Positions 1 through 12,058 of a stretch of DNA of 64,000 nt are shown here, one piece after another. The stretch is taken from contig OY987273.1 in assembly GCA_963920665.1 (NCBI GenBank), positions 8,372,501 through 8,436,500 on the forward strand, written 5' to 3'. Each line of letters begins with the position of its first letter. The first letter of the stretch is position 1. Made by a program: the position numbers and the translations under genes. The notes beneath the pieces are model-generated. The model saw only the letters and a list, made by a program, of their open reading frames with translations, searched no databases and had not been told where the DNA came from. This stretch comes from Straminergon stramineum. Taxonomy: Eukaryota > Streptophyta > Bryopsida > Hypnales > Calliergonaceae.

Positions 1-2136
1 CTTGAACTCCCTCCAATTGGCAACTATGAGTTCGTAATTGGCATTGAACAATTCAAGGTCAGGGTCAATTTGCTGAAGCTCCCTCTTCATCAGCTGCTTT
101 CGTTTTTGCTGCTCAATCCATTCTTTAGTACTATAACAACTATCAAGAATTGAAGTTATGGATTTGATGGTCACCTTTGGATACTTTAGAGTGCGTTTGG
201 CTCTTGATTGATTCAAGATATGCTTTGCCAACTTCTCCAAGTCATCATAGGTAAGGTTCCCCAACGGCTTAAAATAATCCCTTCTCATAGCACAGCTCTC
301 TTGCTTCAAGTTCTCTTTCTTGTTGAACTTCATCAACGTGTCACAATCAAAGAGCTCTCTGTGCGTTGAGTTTGTGATAACTTCACTCCACAAATTATAA
401 ACATGGGCCGGTGCAGTTATAATCTTCAATTCGTTTATGAGTCTCATCTTATCTTCTGCACTTTTCGTCTTTGAAAACATATGATTCTTATTCACTTCTA
501 TCATAGCGAAGCATTGATGCATTACTTTCTCGAATTCCTACATGTCAAAAAGAAACACCATGTGAGTCATCAAGTAAAAGTTAGATCGTCCGTTCAACAA
601 CATAAAATTTTGTGCTTTCATCAATAGTTGAAATCTCAAGAGAATACCAATGTGACTGCAGTTCACATCGACCTGAGCTGAATGACTCACTCTGATTTTT
701 GTAGTTTGCCGTAGTGCTTCTCTACTTCTTCGAGCCATCTGAATTGTTCCAACTGCAACACCATCCTTAGGATTCTTTGGACTACCCATATTCACCCACA
801 CGGTTCTTGCTCTGAGAATGTTTGTTGCCCAAGACGATTGTATTGTCTGGAAATGATTAACCCAATTGTAGTAAGCGGAGATGGATCGCAACTTCTCTGC
901 ATCAATAGACCAGACAATAAAGTAGTTCCATTTCTCAAAATCTTTTTTCGTGTTGTTGTCAATCCCACTATCTTCCTCCATCATCAATCTACTGGCAACT
1001 ACGCTATGTTGACCATTAATGATATAGAACAAGCCATGTTTAATATCCTCCTACTCCGTTGGCTTCTTTGTAGGCCCGACTGGCATCACACAAAGGGTTT
1101 GCTTGGTGCTCTTGTCTGGCATGTTGACAAGCCAGTTCATAATTGCCTCCACTAAATGGTCCTCTTTCACTCAGATGTTGAATTCAGTTGGCGCTTCAAT
1201 TAATTGTTCAAGTGGAAGCTCTTTCTTCTCATCTACCCCTAAAACATATGCGTTTGTGCATGTCTCCCAGAACTTTCTGTAGACTACGCTAACAACCTTG
1301 TAGTCAGGCCTATGGTCAGCCTGCAATGCCTCGGGCACCATTGACATTAAATCAGCATAACTAAGTTCTCCTGGACCTGATTGTTCAGACGTCTTTTCTA
1401 CTAGTTTTCTAGCAGATGTTGATCCTAGTGGACCGCTTCGTGTTACAAAGGTTGGTGTTGGAGGTGGCTTTTTATTCCCCTTCCCCCAGCCTTGTGATAT
1501 TTGGGTTTGGGTTTCCATTGATGGTTGACCTTCGCCTTGACTACCGATTTCCATTGAGACAATACAAGGAGCCATGAATGATTGTTGCATTATGTGCTTC
1601 TCCTTAAGCACTTCAAAGGAATTGAACAGATAGCACAATTTGGTACAGAGTCGCTTCCGTGTCAAAGGTGAACTGTTGACATTGCTATAGTAGTTCTCAT
1701 CTACCTTCTTCTCCAAGTGCTTGATCTCACTACTATAAGGTGTGGGCTCAAGACTCCGAAGGAATGGAACCATTGTAAACGGGATCTTCTCCGAATTGAA
1801 GCAAAGCGTGAAATGGTATTGCTTGTCGCTTGCCAATTCACTCTTTGTTGTCACACACCATACTTTGATCTCTGGGTAGACGTCGTTGATGACATCTTTC
1901 ACCTTCTCGTCATATAAAAGGGGTATGAAAACTTTGACATTCTTGTATTTCATATTAAAGACCATGTTGTCCGTGTGGGGCACCATGGTCAGACTCGAGG
2001 CTTCGACTTGCTCTGGATTAGTGAATTCCCAATAGTCTCCTTCAACCATCATCTCGTCATCATCATATTCGTCTTCTAGTCTTGTCGTTGTGAGCCTAAT
2101 AAAGTATGCATTCAAGTTTTGAATTTGGTCTTCCAT
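1..2136 (-). pseudogene. Decayed mobile-element-type gene with ParB/DGQHR-like GQH motif (3' end outside window)
   Basis: One reading frame runs from the ATG at 2136 down to base 1, interrupted by only three stops: TGA at 1171, TAG at 1051 and TAG at 538. Over 700 codons keep the frame with no indel. The ATG lies one base after a strong splice acceptor (acatgcag|AATGG, near 2138), so this is probably the first coding exon. The N-terminus is acidic (LEDEYDDDEMM), followed by a globular stretch, a Pro/Gly/Thr-rich linker around residues 205-245, then a helical region. Residues around 370 contain LFYIINGQHSVVAS, resembling the G-x-H core of ParB/DGQHR-type folds. That resemblance is my inference and the rest of the protein is unrecognised. 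The C-terminal part is rich in Lys/Glu helices. It is divergent from the gene at 12059 and shares palindromes with it, suggesting one element. It could alternatively be a decayed host gene. Confidence 0.5.
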
Positions 2137-2138
2137 TC

Positions 2139-4133
2139 TGCATGTACATTTAATATATGAGTTTATGCCTTTTCATTGATTAAGTGTTCTTCTAAATTTA
2201 CATTTGGAATCAACAAATACAGAGTCCACACATGGTTTCTACAATTCAGGTCGACCCAATCTGAATCATAATTAATTTGTTCATGATTGTTGTATCTTTT
2301 ATGATGATGAGTTTCATTGTAAATACTATAACACTATGTATATTACTCTGGGATTTGGCTACTAGTTCATATTTCAAAGTCTATTACATTACTCCTATTA
2401 GTTCAATATTTGTGTTGCTAAACATTCTTCAGCTTTATCTATTTGACGATCAATAGATATTTGTTTTAGACTAACTCTTTTGAAAACGTCTTTCAGTTTA
2501 GGTCGGTCCAACCTGAATTGTAGGTTCTCATATTTATTGTTGGTCAAGAAAATCTCAATACTTCATAGGCCATTCGATAACCAAAATGTTTGATTCCAAC
2601 AATTCATTTCTTCAAAAGTTACAAGGATGAAGTTTAGATCAGCCCTCTCTCAACAACATAATTCCGCTCAATGCTATGCCTTTTAATTTCGTAGTTCCTT
2701 TGTTTTATTGTATTCTTGAATATTGATAGCTGTAGAAATCTTTTGTTAGGATTTTTCTTGTCTGGTCTTAATGTAATTTATCCACGAAAATGCTCTCATG
2801 ATTTGATGTTTCAATGCTTTGACTATCTTTTTTAGTTATTTGTCACTTTGATAATTATGAATTCTGAAATTCAGGTCGATCAAATTATTTGTGTACGTCG
2901 TCCACTATCCATTTACAATTCAGATTTATTCAATCTCAAATGAATATCAGTTGTCTGCAATTCAGGTGGATCCAACTTGAATTGCACTAGGCCTCTCATA
3001 ATTTCAAATTATTTGATTTTTTCTAGGTATCACCTTGTGTAATTTAGATTGATCCGACTTGAAATGAATATTAGCTATTTGCAATTCAGGTGGGTCCTAT
3101 TTGAACTGAACATTGCTTGTTTATAATTTAGATTTATTTTATCTTGACTAGGTAACACATATGTGCACTTTAGATTGATCCCACCTGAACTAAATATCAC
3201 TTGTTTGCAATTTAGGTGGATCAACCTAAACTGCACATCGCCTACCTGCAATTCAGGTTGGTCCGACCTGAACTGCACATAATCTATTTGCAATTTAGGT
3301 CGCCTTGATCTAAACTGCCTTCAACACTTCTATTTCAATTTTGATACTTGGTGATACCCAATGATATGTGGGTTCTAACTAGTAGCTTCTTTGTCATATT
3401 TTAATGCTATGGAAGTTCTTAGCAACCTTCAACAAACCCTATGTAACCCTAGCTAAACCCTAGGCAACCCTGACGAAACCCTATAGAGTAGATTACAAAT
3501 CCTACACAAATCTATGATTCTTATTTCAATTGAAAAACCCTAAACCCTAATTACTCATGGAAAGAAAACTAGAAGTAAACTTTGAAAAAGTGAAATGCAA
3601 ACCACAATCATGAAGAGAAAGCGTGTGCAATCAAAAACTACCAAAGCAAAAGAAAAGAGCTCTATGAATGACCAACACTAACTCAAAATTTTAAGTTACA
3701 CATGAAACCGCCCAAAAAACTACAAACCATGAACCCTAAAAACAGAATGTAATTTATAAGAACCCTAAAGCTAGCAAAACATACAAGAGATAGTTAACCA
3801 AGATATAAGTGCCAAACCATCAAACTAGAAACTAGAATTGAAGGTCATCTACTGAAAAACAAACTTTAATCACCATACAAAAAACCTAAAAAGAACCCAC
3901 TACTAGTAATCCAAAACCTGAAGTGCAAACCGACGCACAAATCTGAGATATTGAATCCAAACCCTGAGTCCTTCCACAAGCCACAATAACAAAAAAAGAA
4001 GCAGAAATGGCATACAAATGGCAGCAGTAAACCCTAAATGACTACTCCAACTGAAAGTCTTCAAAAAAAAATAATAACAACTACAATCACAAATGCTGAT
4101 GTTGCAAAAGGAGGAAACTGAAAGTGAATTTAC
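2139..4133 (-). other. Probable 5'-UTR intron of the decayed gene at 1-2136
   Basis: On the minus strand a good donor (gatagcag|gtaaattc, boundary at about 4133/4134) and a good acceptor (acatgcag, about 2139) bracket this stretch. It contains no sustained reading frame. Its downstream half holds the palindrome array at 2242-3319. Its upstream half is A-rich with scattered CCCTAAA-like words. If spliced as read, the leader would join directly to the ATG one base past the acceptor. No transcript evidence is available to me. Confidence 0.4.
2242..3319. repeat. Array of imperfect palindromes, motif A (AATTCAGGT...ACCTGAATT)
   Basis: At least ten copies of a ~28-bp imperfect palindrome are seen, of the form TGCAATTCAGGTyGrTCC followed by its reverse complement. 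Clear units lie near 2242, 2493, 2956, 3041, 3081, 3163, 3206, 3247 and 3289. The last units become a true tandem with about 41-bp spacing. Each unit keeps the two half-sites better than the centre, which points to a bound dyad rather than simple satellite drift. The same motif recurs at 10.1-12.0 kb. Confidence 0.75.
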
Positions 4134-4650
4134 CTGCTATCGAAGAGATCAACAGAACTGAAGAGAAGAAAACGCTCCACTCTGAAGTGCCACCCAAATT
4201 GTGCGTTGAAAATTAGTTCGAAGGATGGAACGATAGGCAAGTCAATCAAATTTGTGCAACGACAGGAAAGACACCCAAAACAATGAACCCTAAACCAAAA
4301 GTAATAGGCACACGATGGAAGGAAACAGGTGCCCAACGACAACAAAAAACCAGCGCATGATGAGAGGAAACAAGCGCCCAACAATAGGAAACAGGCACAT
4401 GATGGGAAGAAATAGGCGCCCAATGATAGGAAACAAGCGCGCAATGACAACAAATGAAGAGGTGGAAAACATAGGGAGCGCAAAGTAGAAGAAGATAGGG
4501 AGCGCAAAGCAAAAGCAAAAATCACATGGAAGGGAGCGAGAAAATCTCCAAAGGACACAACTGTAAACAAATTGTGAACAAAAATGTAGAGCACAAGTGG
4601 AAAGCACTGGCGAAGAACCCAAAAATCACGCACACGTAGCCACCATGGTG
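4134..4650 (-). other. Possible non-coding first exon/leader of the minus-strand gene
   Basis: This GC-richer block ends on the minus strand at a consensus donor near 4133. It contains a 21-bp minisatellite (4300-4455) and a duplicated AGGGAGCGCAAAG word near 4490-4510. A 167-codon minus-strand open frame crosses it, but its protein is the Cys/Phe/Leu-rich translation of the minisatellite and shows no domain. I read it as untranslated leader. The upstream limit near 4650 is a guess. Confidence 0.3.
4300..4455. repeat. 21-bp minisatellite, about 7 units
   Basis: Successive 21-bp units of the form AGGAAACAGGCGCCCAATGAT run through this stretch. Units with a GCCCAA core alternate with units carrying CATGAT, so there is a 42-bp higher-order period. 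The outermost units are degenerate. Confidence 0.7.
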
Positions 4651-4764
4651 AACCTCATCGTCAGGAGAGAGACGACCCTAAAACTGTGGCTTAGAGGTCC
4701 TATATCCATGGAGAAGGACCCTAAGCTGCAGTATTCTATAATTTTTTTATTTTCAATTACTTTA

Positions 4765-4995
4765 ATACTTAAACGACGTTGGGGTCATTTTTTATGTGAT
4801 GGATGTCAAAGAATCTTTCGGTGTACGACAAAAGTGCAATTGTTAATTCTTAGAATGTTGTGCAATAAGGAGAGATTTTGCACAGTAGTTTGACCTCCAA
4901 TGAGTATTTTGGGTTTTTTTAAAGTAGATGTTGTTACATGATTTTATAAAGGATGAGTTTTACAATCACCAATCCGTCCTTTAAGGGTTCAAAGT
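4765..4995 (+). repeat. Diverged direct repeat, left copy
   Basis: This shares an ordered series of words with 9020-9250: TAAACGA(C/T)G..GGTCATTT, then AAGGAGAGATTTT, then GTAGTTTGAC, then a TTTTTTTA(A/G)AGTAG(A/G)TG block and an AAAGGATGAGTTT/AAAAGGGGTGATT block. Both copies lie just outside the leaders of the two divergent genes. Confidence 0.5.
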
Positions 4996-7741
4996 ACTTG
5001 CATTCATTTATAGAAAATGCATAATGCTAGAAGGCTTCTTGAGAGTTTCCATTAGAAACTACACCCTAAACCAGAAGTATTTCAAATAGTGTTAGGTAAG
5101 TATCAAGAATTTGAATTGTGTACAATTATACTAAACTTGGTAGACATCATATGAAAAAGTAAAACACAATTATATTTTTTTTTCATGAAAAGATTACCAT
5201 GAAGGTGTTCAAATTCATTTGTACAAGTGACTACAAACCCATCAATGCTATTTCACATGTGAAATCTTAGACGTTGGTAAAAGCAAATTGAAGCTAAAAG
5301 AAAAAACATACATAGCTACAATGAATGTGAGGCTTCTGAAAATATACTCCATGTTTCTTGAATTAATTAGATTTCTAATGAGTTGCTTTAGTGAAGCTTG
5401 CACTTTTAGATTTTAATTGGAAAAAAATAATTATTTACTTCAATCTATACAATTCATTATTTATGCCCAAATGAAAGAACAACTTGCACCTATTGGTTAA
5501 GGGATATTGACCAAAACAAAATTTCATGGGTCAAGATCGTGACCCTCCTCATTTACTATAGTTCTTTCTATTTGCCAAGCTATGAGGCACTCTTGCACTA
5601 TAGAAAATATTTGTAATCATTTATTCCTTTTCAATCATTTAAAATATATAGTAAGGTCAATGTTTAGTATTTCATATTTTTCCACAACTTCTAGGTCTCT
5701 TTGTTCCTCATTTTAAGGTACCACTTCATCATGTTCTATAAATTGGCTTCTCTATTTTGTAAAGTTTAACATTTTTGAATGTCTAATGAAATTTGATAAT
5801 CATTGAATGCTTCCACTACAGTAAGTGGTTCCTAAAATTTTTGAAACTAATGTTCTAGAGTGCAGAAAAAAAAATTAAGATGTTTTGGGTAATCATAGAC
5901 ATTGCAAACCATTGCAACTTTTGACCTAATTAGTTGATTATTTTTGTACATTCAAAAACAAATTCTAGGAGTACTCTAAATTGATCACCCAAGTTTACAA
6001 TTGTAGCTTACTTTTAATCTTTGATGACCTTGTAAATAATAGAAGCATATTAGAGGTTTAGTTTTGCATTAAGAGAATTCCGTAAAATTTGGCCCAAATT
6101 AAAAGAGGTCATACAATTGGGATTGAAATGTTTCCACCAATTTACATGAAAAAGTTTAAAGCATTTAGAGTTTCATAAATGCATAGGAATATGAGATTTG
6201 TGCTTGCATCATAAATTAAAAATTCCATGTACCTTCAATACTTGATTTGCGGTTGTGTATGGCATTCTATATTTGTGTATAAATATATGCATGATTGACA
6301 AATAGACACTTACAATGTGGTTTATTATTATTTGTTGGCATTGGAAACTATGCAAATGTTGTAGAAGCTTGAATTTCCAAGTTCTTGGCCCATTCACTAC
6401 GAACTGAATTGAGAGTGGTCATGGAATTGGAATAAACAATTTTTTTAAAATTGTGTTGAGTATAAACTTTGTATTGACTACAAGATATTGATAAAAAAAA
6501 AAAGAGTTCACATACTTGTAAGGGTTTATTACATGAACATAAATCCTAATGAAAATCATACACTTTATTTTAAATTTGCATTATGATGACTACTCACCAA
6601 AACCTTTTCAATGCTCACTATGAAATGGAGATGGGCTTTCCATATAGGTGCACACCAACATCCACATTAATGCGACAAATGTCCACTTACATTGAGGCTC
6701 TATGCAATCATTGATTATCAAACCAATGTCAAGCATCTATTGGTTTAGGATGTCGCTTGAACTCAATTATGTTTAAATTATGCTTGCCATCATTTCTTTT
6801 GTTGGCATGCCCTAAATTTTGTTACTATCACTTTCTTCAAGTACTTTCATGATATGTGTTGATGGATGCATAAAGTAGCTTTGAACAGGTCATTATTTCT
6901 TCTCATCATTGCCTTCTAGTGACATGACAACTAAGAGGAACAACCAATGGTACCGTATTTTTTCACTACAGGAAAATTATCTTCAATCATTATCAATAAT
7001 TAATATTGTTTAATCTCTAGTACATGGTTGGTTCAAATCATTCAATTCAACAATTGCTTAAAACACATATGGGAACTATTTACATAACAATGAATTGAAC
7101 ATTTAAAAAAAACGATCCATATGAAAATATACTATTTTCGCACTGAATTTATTTACCTCGTTACATTTTTACCCTCATAAGTTTTTTTCTCCTATTTTTT
7201 TCAAAATCTTCAAGAGATTTTATTCTATAGTTTGAACCCAAAAATTCAATATACCAACAAACAACTTTAGGGTTTTCAATTCACAAAACCCATTTAACTT
7301 GTATACCAAATGATCAAAATATATGCATTTACAAGTTCTAATTTTTTGGACTTTTCTAATAGAGTTAATTAGAGACTAAAGTGATGCTATTTTTTAATTA
7401 TTTATTGCATCAAGGAAAAATTGAATGAAGCATGGATTGTATACATAATACAAAAGGGAAATTTTTTTAAGTGATGGAAGTATTATTTAAATGAATGAAA
7501 ACAAATCCACTAATACTTTGTAATATCCTATAAATTTATGATTAATGAGAAGTTGAAGTCCGCGGGTACACACCTCTTGTATCATATGTAGGATTCTAGT
7601 TGGCATTAAACAACTTACAAAATAGATTTGACAAAAATTACATCCAATTGAGAAGGCAAAAGAGGTAGGTGAAGACCCAAGTTAACATATAAATTGGAAA
7701 AATGTTTTAAAATGTTGGGTTGCAAACATTTTATAAAATAT

Positions 7742-7766
7742 TATATATATATATATATATATATAT
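7742..7766. repeat. (TA)n microsatellite
   Basis: An uninterrupted run of about 12 TA dinucleotides. Confidence 0.95.
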
Positions 7767-8799
7767 GTAGATGAAGAATTTCAGCACCAATATATAATCT
7801 TGAAAATCCATATGAGAACTTATTTCCAATTAAAATTGAAGTTCATTCATAGTATTCTATTTATAATAAAAAAATCTTACATATTTATTAAGAAGCTTAA
7901 AAAATTGGGTACTTTGCCTCAAGATATAGGTATTTACTAATCTAATGTAATTAGGTTTTGTATGCTATTATTTCCTTTAAATCATATTTTTTAAATAAAC
8001 ATAATCACATCTTTGCATCCCTTGTAAAGAGGACTACAACAATTTCTTACATTAAAACACGTTCAATTCCCTTGACATTGGACTATAATGCATTACAAGT
8101 AATTATAATTAGGGCCATATAATATGGGAGGTGCGCACCCATGTTTTATCACTAATTAAATTCATAAGAAGAATAACATGAGTATAATGTATTCACAAAT
8201 ATTTGATATTCCATATGCTATAAAATCATGTAACCTCTACCTCTTGAATTTGTCATTGATCCATTTCACTATGAGTTCTAAACTTTTTCCTTATTAAATA
8301 TGATCATAAAACAACATCAACCGGGTCATTCCATTTCTTTCTGACATTGCAAATTAACCACCGAAAAAATCCCAACAATTATGATCCATTTCACTATGAG
8401 TTCTAAATTTTTTTCTTATAAATTATGTTCAAAAATAACATGAACTAGATCATTTCAATTTCTCATGACATTGCAAATTAAATCCCCCAAAATTCCCAAC
8501 ATTTATGATTAAATAAATCCATCATTTCTAAATTATTGACAAGTACTTCGTATATATCATTTCCAAGTTGTAGCCAACATCGCCAACACAAGAATGAAAT
8601 GCCTAAGAACCAAATGCATTTAAAACTTCCAAATAATTTGAACATGTAAAATTCCTACAAGCTTCTTAACATTAAAAAATTCATTTCTATACTAGCATCG
8701 ACAATTATAAAAAGAATAAAAGAAATTCAATGTAACAAATACATGTTCTGTTTCATCATCATATTTTCTCCAAAATTAATTTGAGGACCTAAATTGTTT

Positions 8800-8820
8800 A
8801 ACCCTAAACCCTAAACCCTA
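8800..8820. repeat. Interstitial telomere-type repeat
   Basis: Three consecutive CCCTAAA units of the Arabidopsis type, with degenerate continuation to about 8835. Short like the two other tracts in the window; not a chromosome end. Confidence 0.8.
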
Positions 8821-9019
8821 TAACCTAACCCTCTATCTATAAAACCCAACTCATCTTTCTAATTATTAAAAAGTAAGGTCACGTTTTAAATGTGTATTTA
8901 ATATTAGTGTATGCTGAAAATATAAAATCTTCTGAATTTGACTTATAATTTGGAAATGCATTAAAATCTCACCTATCATACTCAACAATTGTCCTCCTTC
9001 TAGGAAATTGCTTTATTTA

Positions 9020-9250
9020 TCCCGTAAACGATGCTGCGGTCATTTATTGGTCAACAGTTGGCAGAAAATTCTTCTCTATAGGACAGAATGGCAAGTATTC
9101 ATTTCCTTAATTTGAGCAAAAAGGAGAGATTTTTCATTGTAGTTTGACTAGCAATTAATATTTTTGATTTTTTTAGAGTAGGTGATTTCAGAGGGTTCCA
9201 AAAGGGGTGATTCCCACAGTCATTAGCCCATAGTTTGAGGATTAAAGTAA
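9020..9250 (+). repeat. Diverged direct repeat, right copy
   Basis: Partner of 4765-4995 with the same order of shared words. It lies about 300 bp before a pyrimidine-rich CTCTCTCTC stretch near 9580 that could mark the leader of the plus-strand gene at 12059. Confidence 0.5.
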
Positions 9251-9550
9251 TGAAAATAGGAAAGCCCCATTTGGTCGTTGTTCCCAAAGATAGCGGATAG
9301 GAAAAAATAAATCTAATGTTTGCCTTGTGCTTTTCGGCTTACATTACTTTGTTAGATGGAAGAAGAATCTTCTAGAAAAAAATAGGCAGCACATTCTTTT
9401 CCACCAAAAAAAAGGATGTAAAGTGTTGCCAAGTGGAAGAGAAATCTTCCCTTAAAGACAAAAATTCAAAGTCCTTCATTCCCATTGGTGCCTTCTTCCC
9501 CCCTGCTAAGAAGACCTGTGGAAGTCCAGACATGCTTCTAAGATTATAGT

Positions 9551-12053
9551 CTCATTGTCTATTGTCTTGTCAACTTGTTCCCTCTCTCTCTCGCTTTGCG
9601 CTTAGATTCACAGCTATGTCATGTTGTTGTTCTAGATCTTGGAGCACATTGATTGTGACAAAGGCGTTTTGAGCTTGAAGCTTTTGGTAGTAATTCTGGT
9701 TCTAATTTTTGCTATTCTGGTTTGCAATTCCACTTCACATGTAGTTCAAATTTTTCGTCATTCTGGTTTGCACTTCTACTTCATATACCCTAAATCCATT
9801 TTTTTCTCATTCCTCATTATAGATGCATTGTTCATAGTGCAATCATGCTTGGAGATATGACCTTTCACTCCATATCTAAAACAAGATTGATGCATATTCA
9901 TTATGCGCCCTTCATTATACACCTCTGTGTGCTTCTATGTATTTTGATAGAGTTGTTTTGTCATTGGCAATTGCATTCCTAAATTTGCAGAAGACGTGAT
10001 GCATGTGATAGTGGCTCTAAATTTATTGCTGTAAAACCCGAACCCCTTCATTTCTTTCCATTATGAATGAAATTCCTTTAGATTCAATCAATTAATTTCA
10101 TGCATGAGTAATTTATACCTTGCAATTCAGGTCGATACAACCTGAATAGTTGTTTTCATGAATATTCGTACCTTCATTGTACCTAAGGTTATAAACCTGA
10201 ACGTATAAAAGTTTCTAAATATAGAAACTTAGGTAGCAATTCAGGTTGTACCGACCTAAATGTATATTTCCCATATGCACCGAATATAGATAACAATTCA
10301 GTAAGTAGCGAACTGAAACAATTGCAATTTAGATCGTATCGACCTGAATTGACATGTTCAATTTGTAGAGTAAAGCATGATTGACATCTCACGTTACATA
10401 TTTCAACTTTTGGGGTCTAAAAGCTTCAACTGCATTTCACGTTGGATCAACCTAAATCAACATATCCCTAATCTATAGATGTGAACATAATTTGGGGATG
10501 TTCATTTTGAATGAATAGATTCGTAAATATGCAAGCTTTGATTGTGGTTGACTTTGTTTTGAAAGGAACTAATATATACTCAACCTGTAGAGGTAAACCA
10601 TAATTCAAGTCGTATCGACTTGAATCAACATATTATAAATCGTTAGATGTAGAAAGCAATTCATATTATATATTCGTAAAACCAAAATATCTTGGTTTTG
10701 TTGAATTTGTTTTTAACTATAGGCATATATCACTTAAAATAAAATATATTGGTTCTATTAACATTGCTTATGATTCAAGTCATATAATTCTAAAATAATA
10801 ATATTTTGGATATTTATCCTTGTTCATATTCCAAGTCTTCTGTACAGTTTATTTATAATTCTGGCCCTATTATCTGAAATCAACAATGCCATCAATCATT
10901 CCACCTTGTTTTCAATTTAGATCTTAGCAATTTGAGTCAATAGTGACTTCCAACTTTTGAATTTGATCGTAATTAAGATCAAGCAACCATGAATCGATAC
11001 CTTCCATAGTATTCAAGGCCAAATATTAATTCAAATTGAATCGATTCATATCAACAGTGTTATTATATTCAATTCAATTTTAACATATTCAATTCAATTC
11101 CTCATAATCTGAAGTGATATTTCAAACATAATGTACCTGTACGTGCAATTCATCACCTATTGATGAGAATGGATGATTTGATGAGTTTAAGTTCATTTCG
11201 TGATCTTCTTCTCTTGGTAACAAGAAGTAACAACTCGAAACATGCTTGATACTTGAGGTTGATTTAGGTCGTGTCGATCTGAAATGACATGTCCTAAATC
11301 TGTACACTAAAGCAAAATTCACATCCATCCAACTTCAATCAACAGATTCTTGAATCTAAAGTATTGGACTGTAAATCAGGTCGTATCAATCTGAATCAGC
11401 ATGTCTACAAATTGTGGAAGTAAACGTAGTCTAGGCCTTATGATTTTGAATTGATAGATTCTTGGATGAGGAAGTTCTGACTGACATTGATGTTGTACTG
11501 ATGTGAATCGATATATACTCCATCTATGGAACTGAACTTTAATTCACACTGTAGCAATTTGAATCGACGGATCCTAAATCTATGAATACAGAACAATATG
11601 CAAGTCTTATATATCAAAAAAACAAAATATCTTGGTTATTTTATCCTTGTTTATAATTCAGGACTTATCAGTTGGAGTCGGCAATGCTATCCATCTTTTT
11701 TATGTTGTTTCAATTCATGTCTTGTCGATCCAATTTGTCACTGACTTAAATGTTTAGAACTTGCTTGCGACTTAGATTGGGCCAACATGAATTGATGTCT
11801 GTTGTAGTGTCTTGGTTTTAATATTAATTCAAATTGTATCGATGCAAATCAACAGTTTTAATTTATTCAATTTAGGTTTAATATATTCAATTGTTCTTGA
11901 TAACCTAAATTGATATTTTGATGATAATGTATTCAATGTGTGTAATTTAGGTCTTCCCAATCTGAATTGGAAATTTCAAGAATTTTTGGATGCCAACTAA
12001 TTTTTAGTTCTTGTTTGCAATTGAATTGAAAGTTGTATTTGTTTGGTTTGTAG
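9551..12053 (+). other. 5' leader/intron region of the first DUF7869-like gene
   Basis: This runs from a CT-rich putative leader near 9580 to the acceptor tggtttgtag at 12053. It has no sustained reading frame and is dominated from 10.1 kb by the motif A palindromes. A donor candidate lies near 9680 (gcttttg|gtagta). Transcript data would be needed to fix the exon. Confidence 0.3.
10120..11970. repeat. Dispersed palindromes, motif A (second field)
   Basis: At least nine copies of the motif A dyad seen at 2.2-3.3 kb occur here, near 10120, 10235, 10323, 10430, 10601, 11260, 11371, 11541 and 11941. They are more widely spaced than in the first array. The commonest centre is CGTATCG, as in ATTCAAGTCGTATCGACTTG at 10603. 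The field ends about 80 bp before the coding exon. Confidence 0.75.
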
Positions 12054-12058
12054 GAATT

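Larger units (their letters stand above)
4651..9550. other. AT-rich stretch with no gene
   Basis: No reading frame longer than about 100 codons with protein-like composition appears on either strand. It contains a diverged direct repeat pair (4765-4995 and 9020-9250), a TA dinucleotide run at 7742-7766, a short CCCTAAA run at 8800-8820, and two ~120-bp similar stretches near 8270 and 8385 that share CCATTTCACTATGAGTTCTAAA. It is probably the interior of the divergent 0-13.7 kb unit or ancient repeat DNA. Confidence 0.5.

Noticed and set aside
4130..4633. 167-codon minus-strand frame with hydrophobic Cys-rich repeats
   Set aside because: It reflects the 21-bp minisatellite; it lacks a domain and ends exactly at a splice donor, so it is more likely leader sequence.
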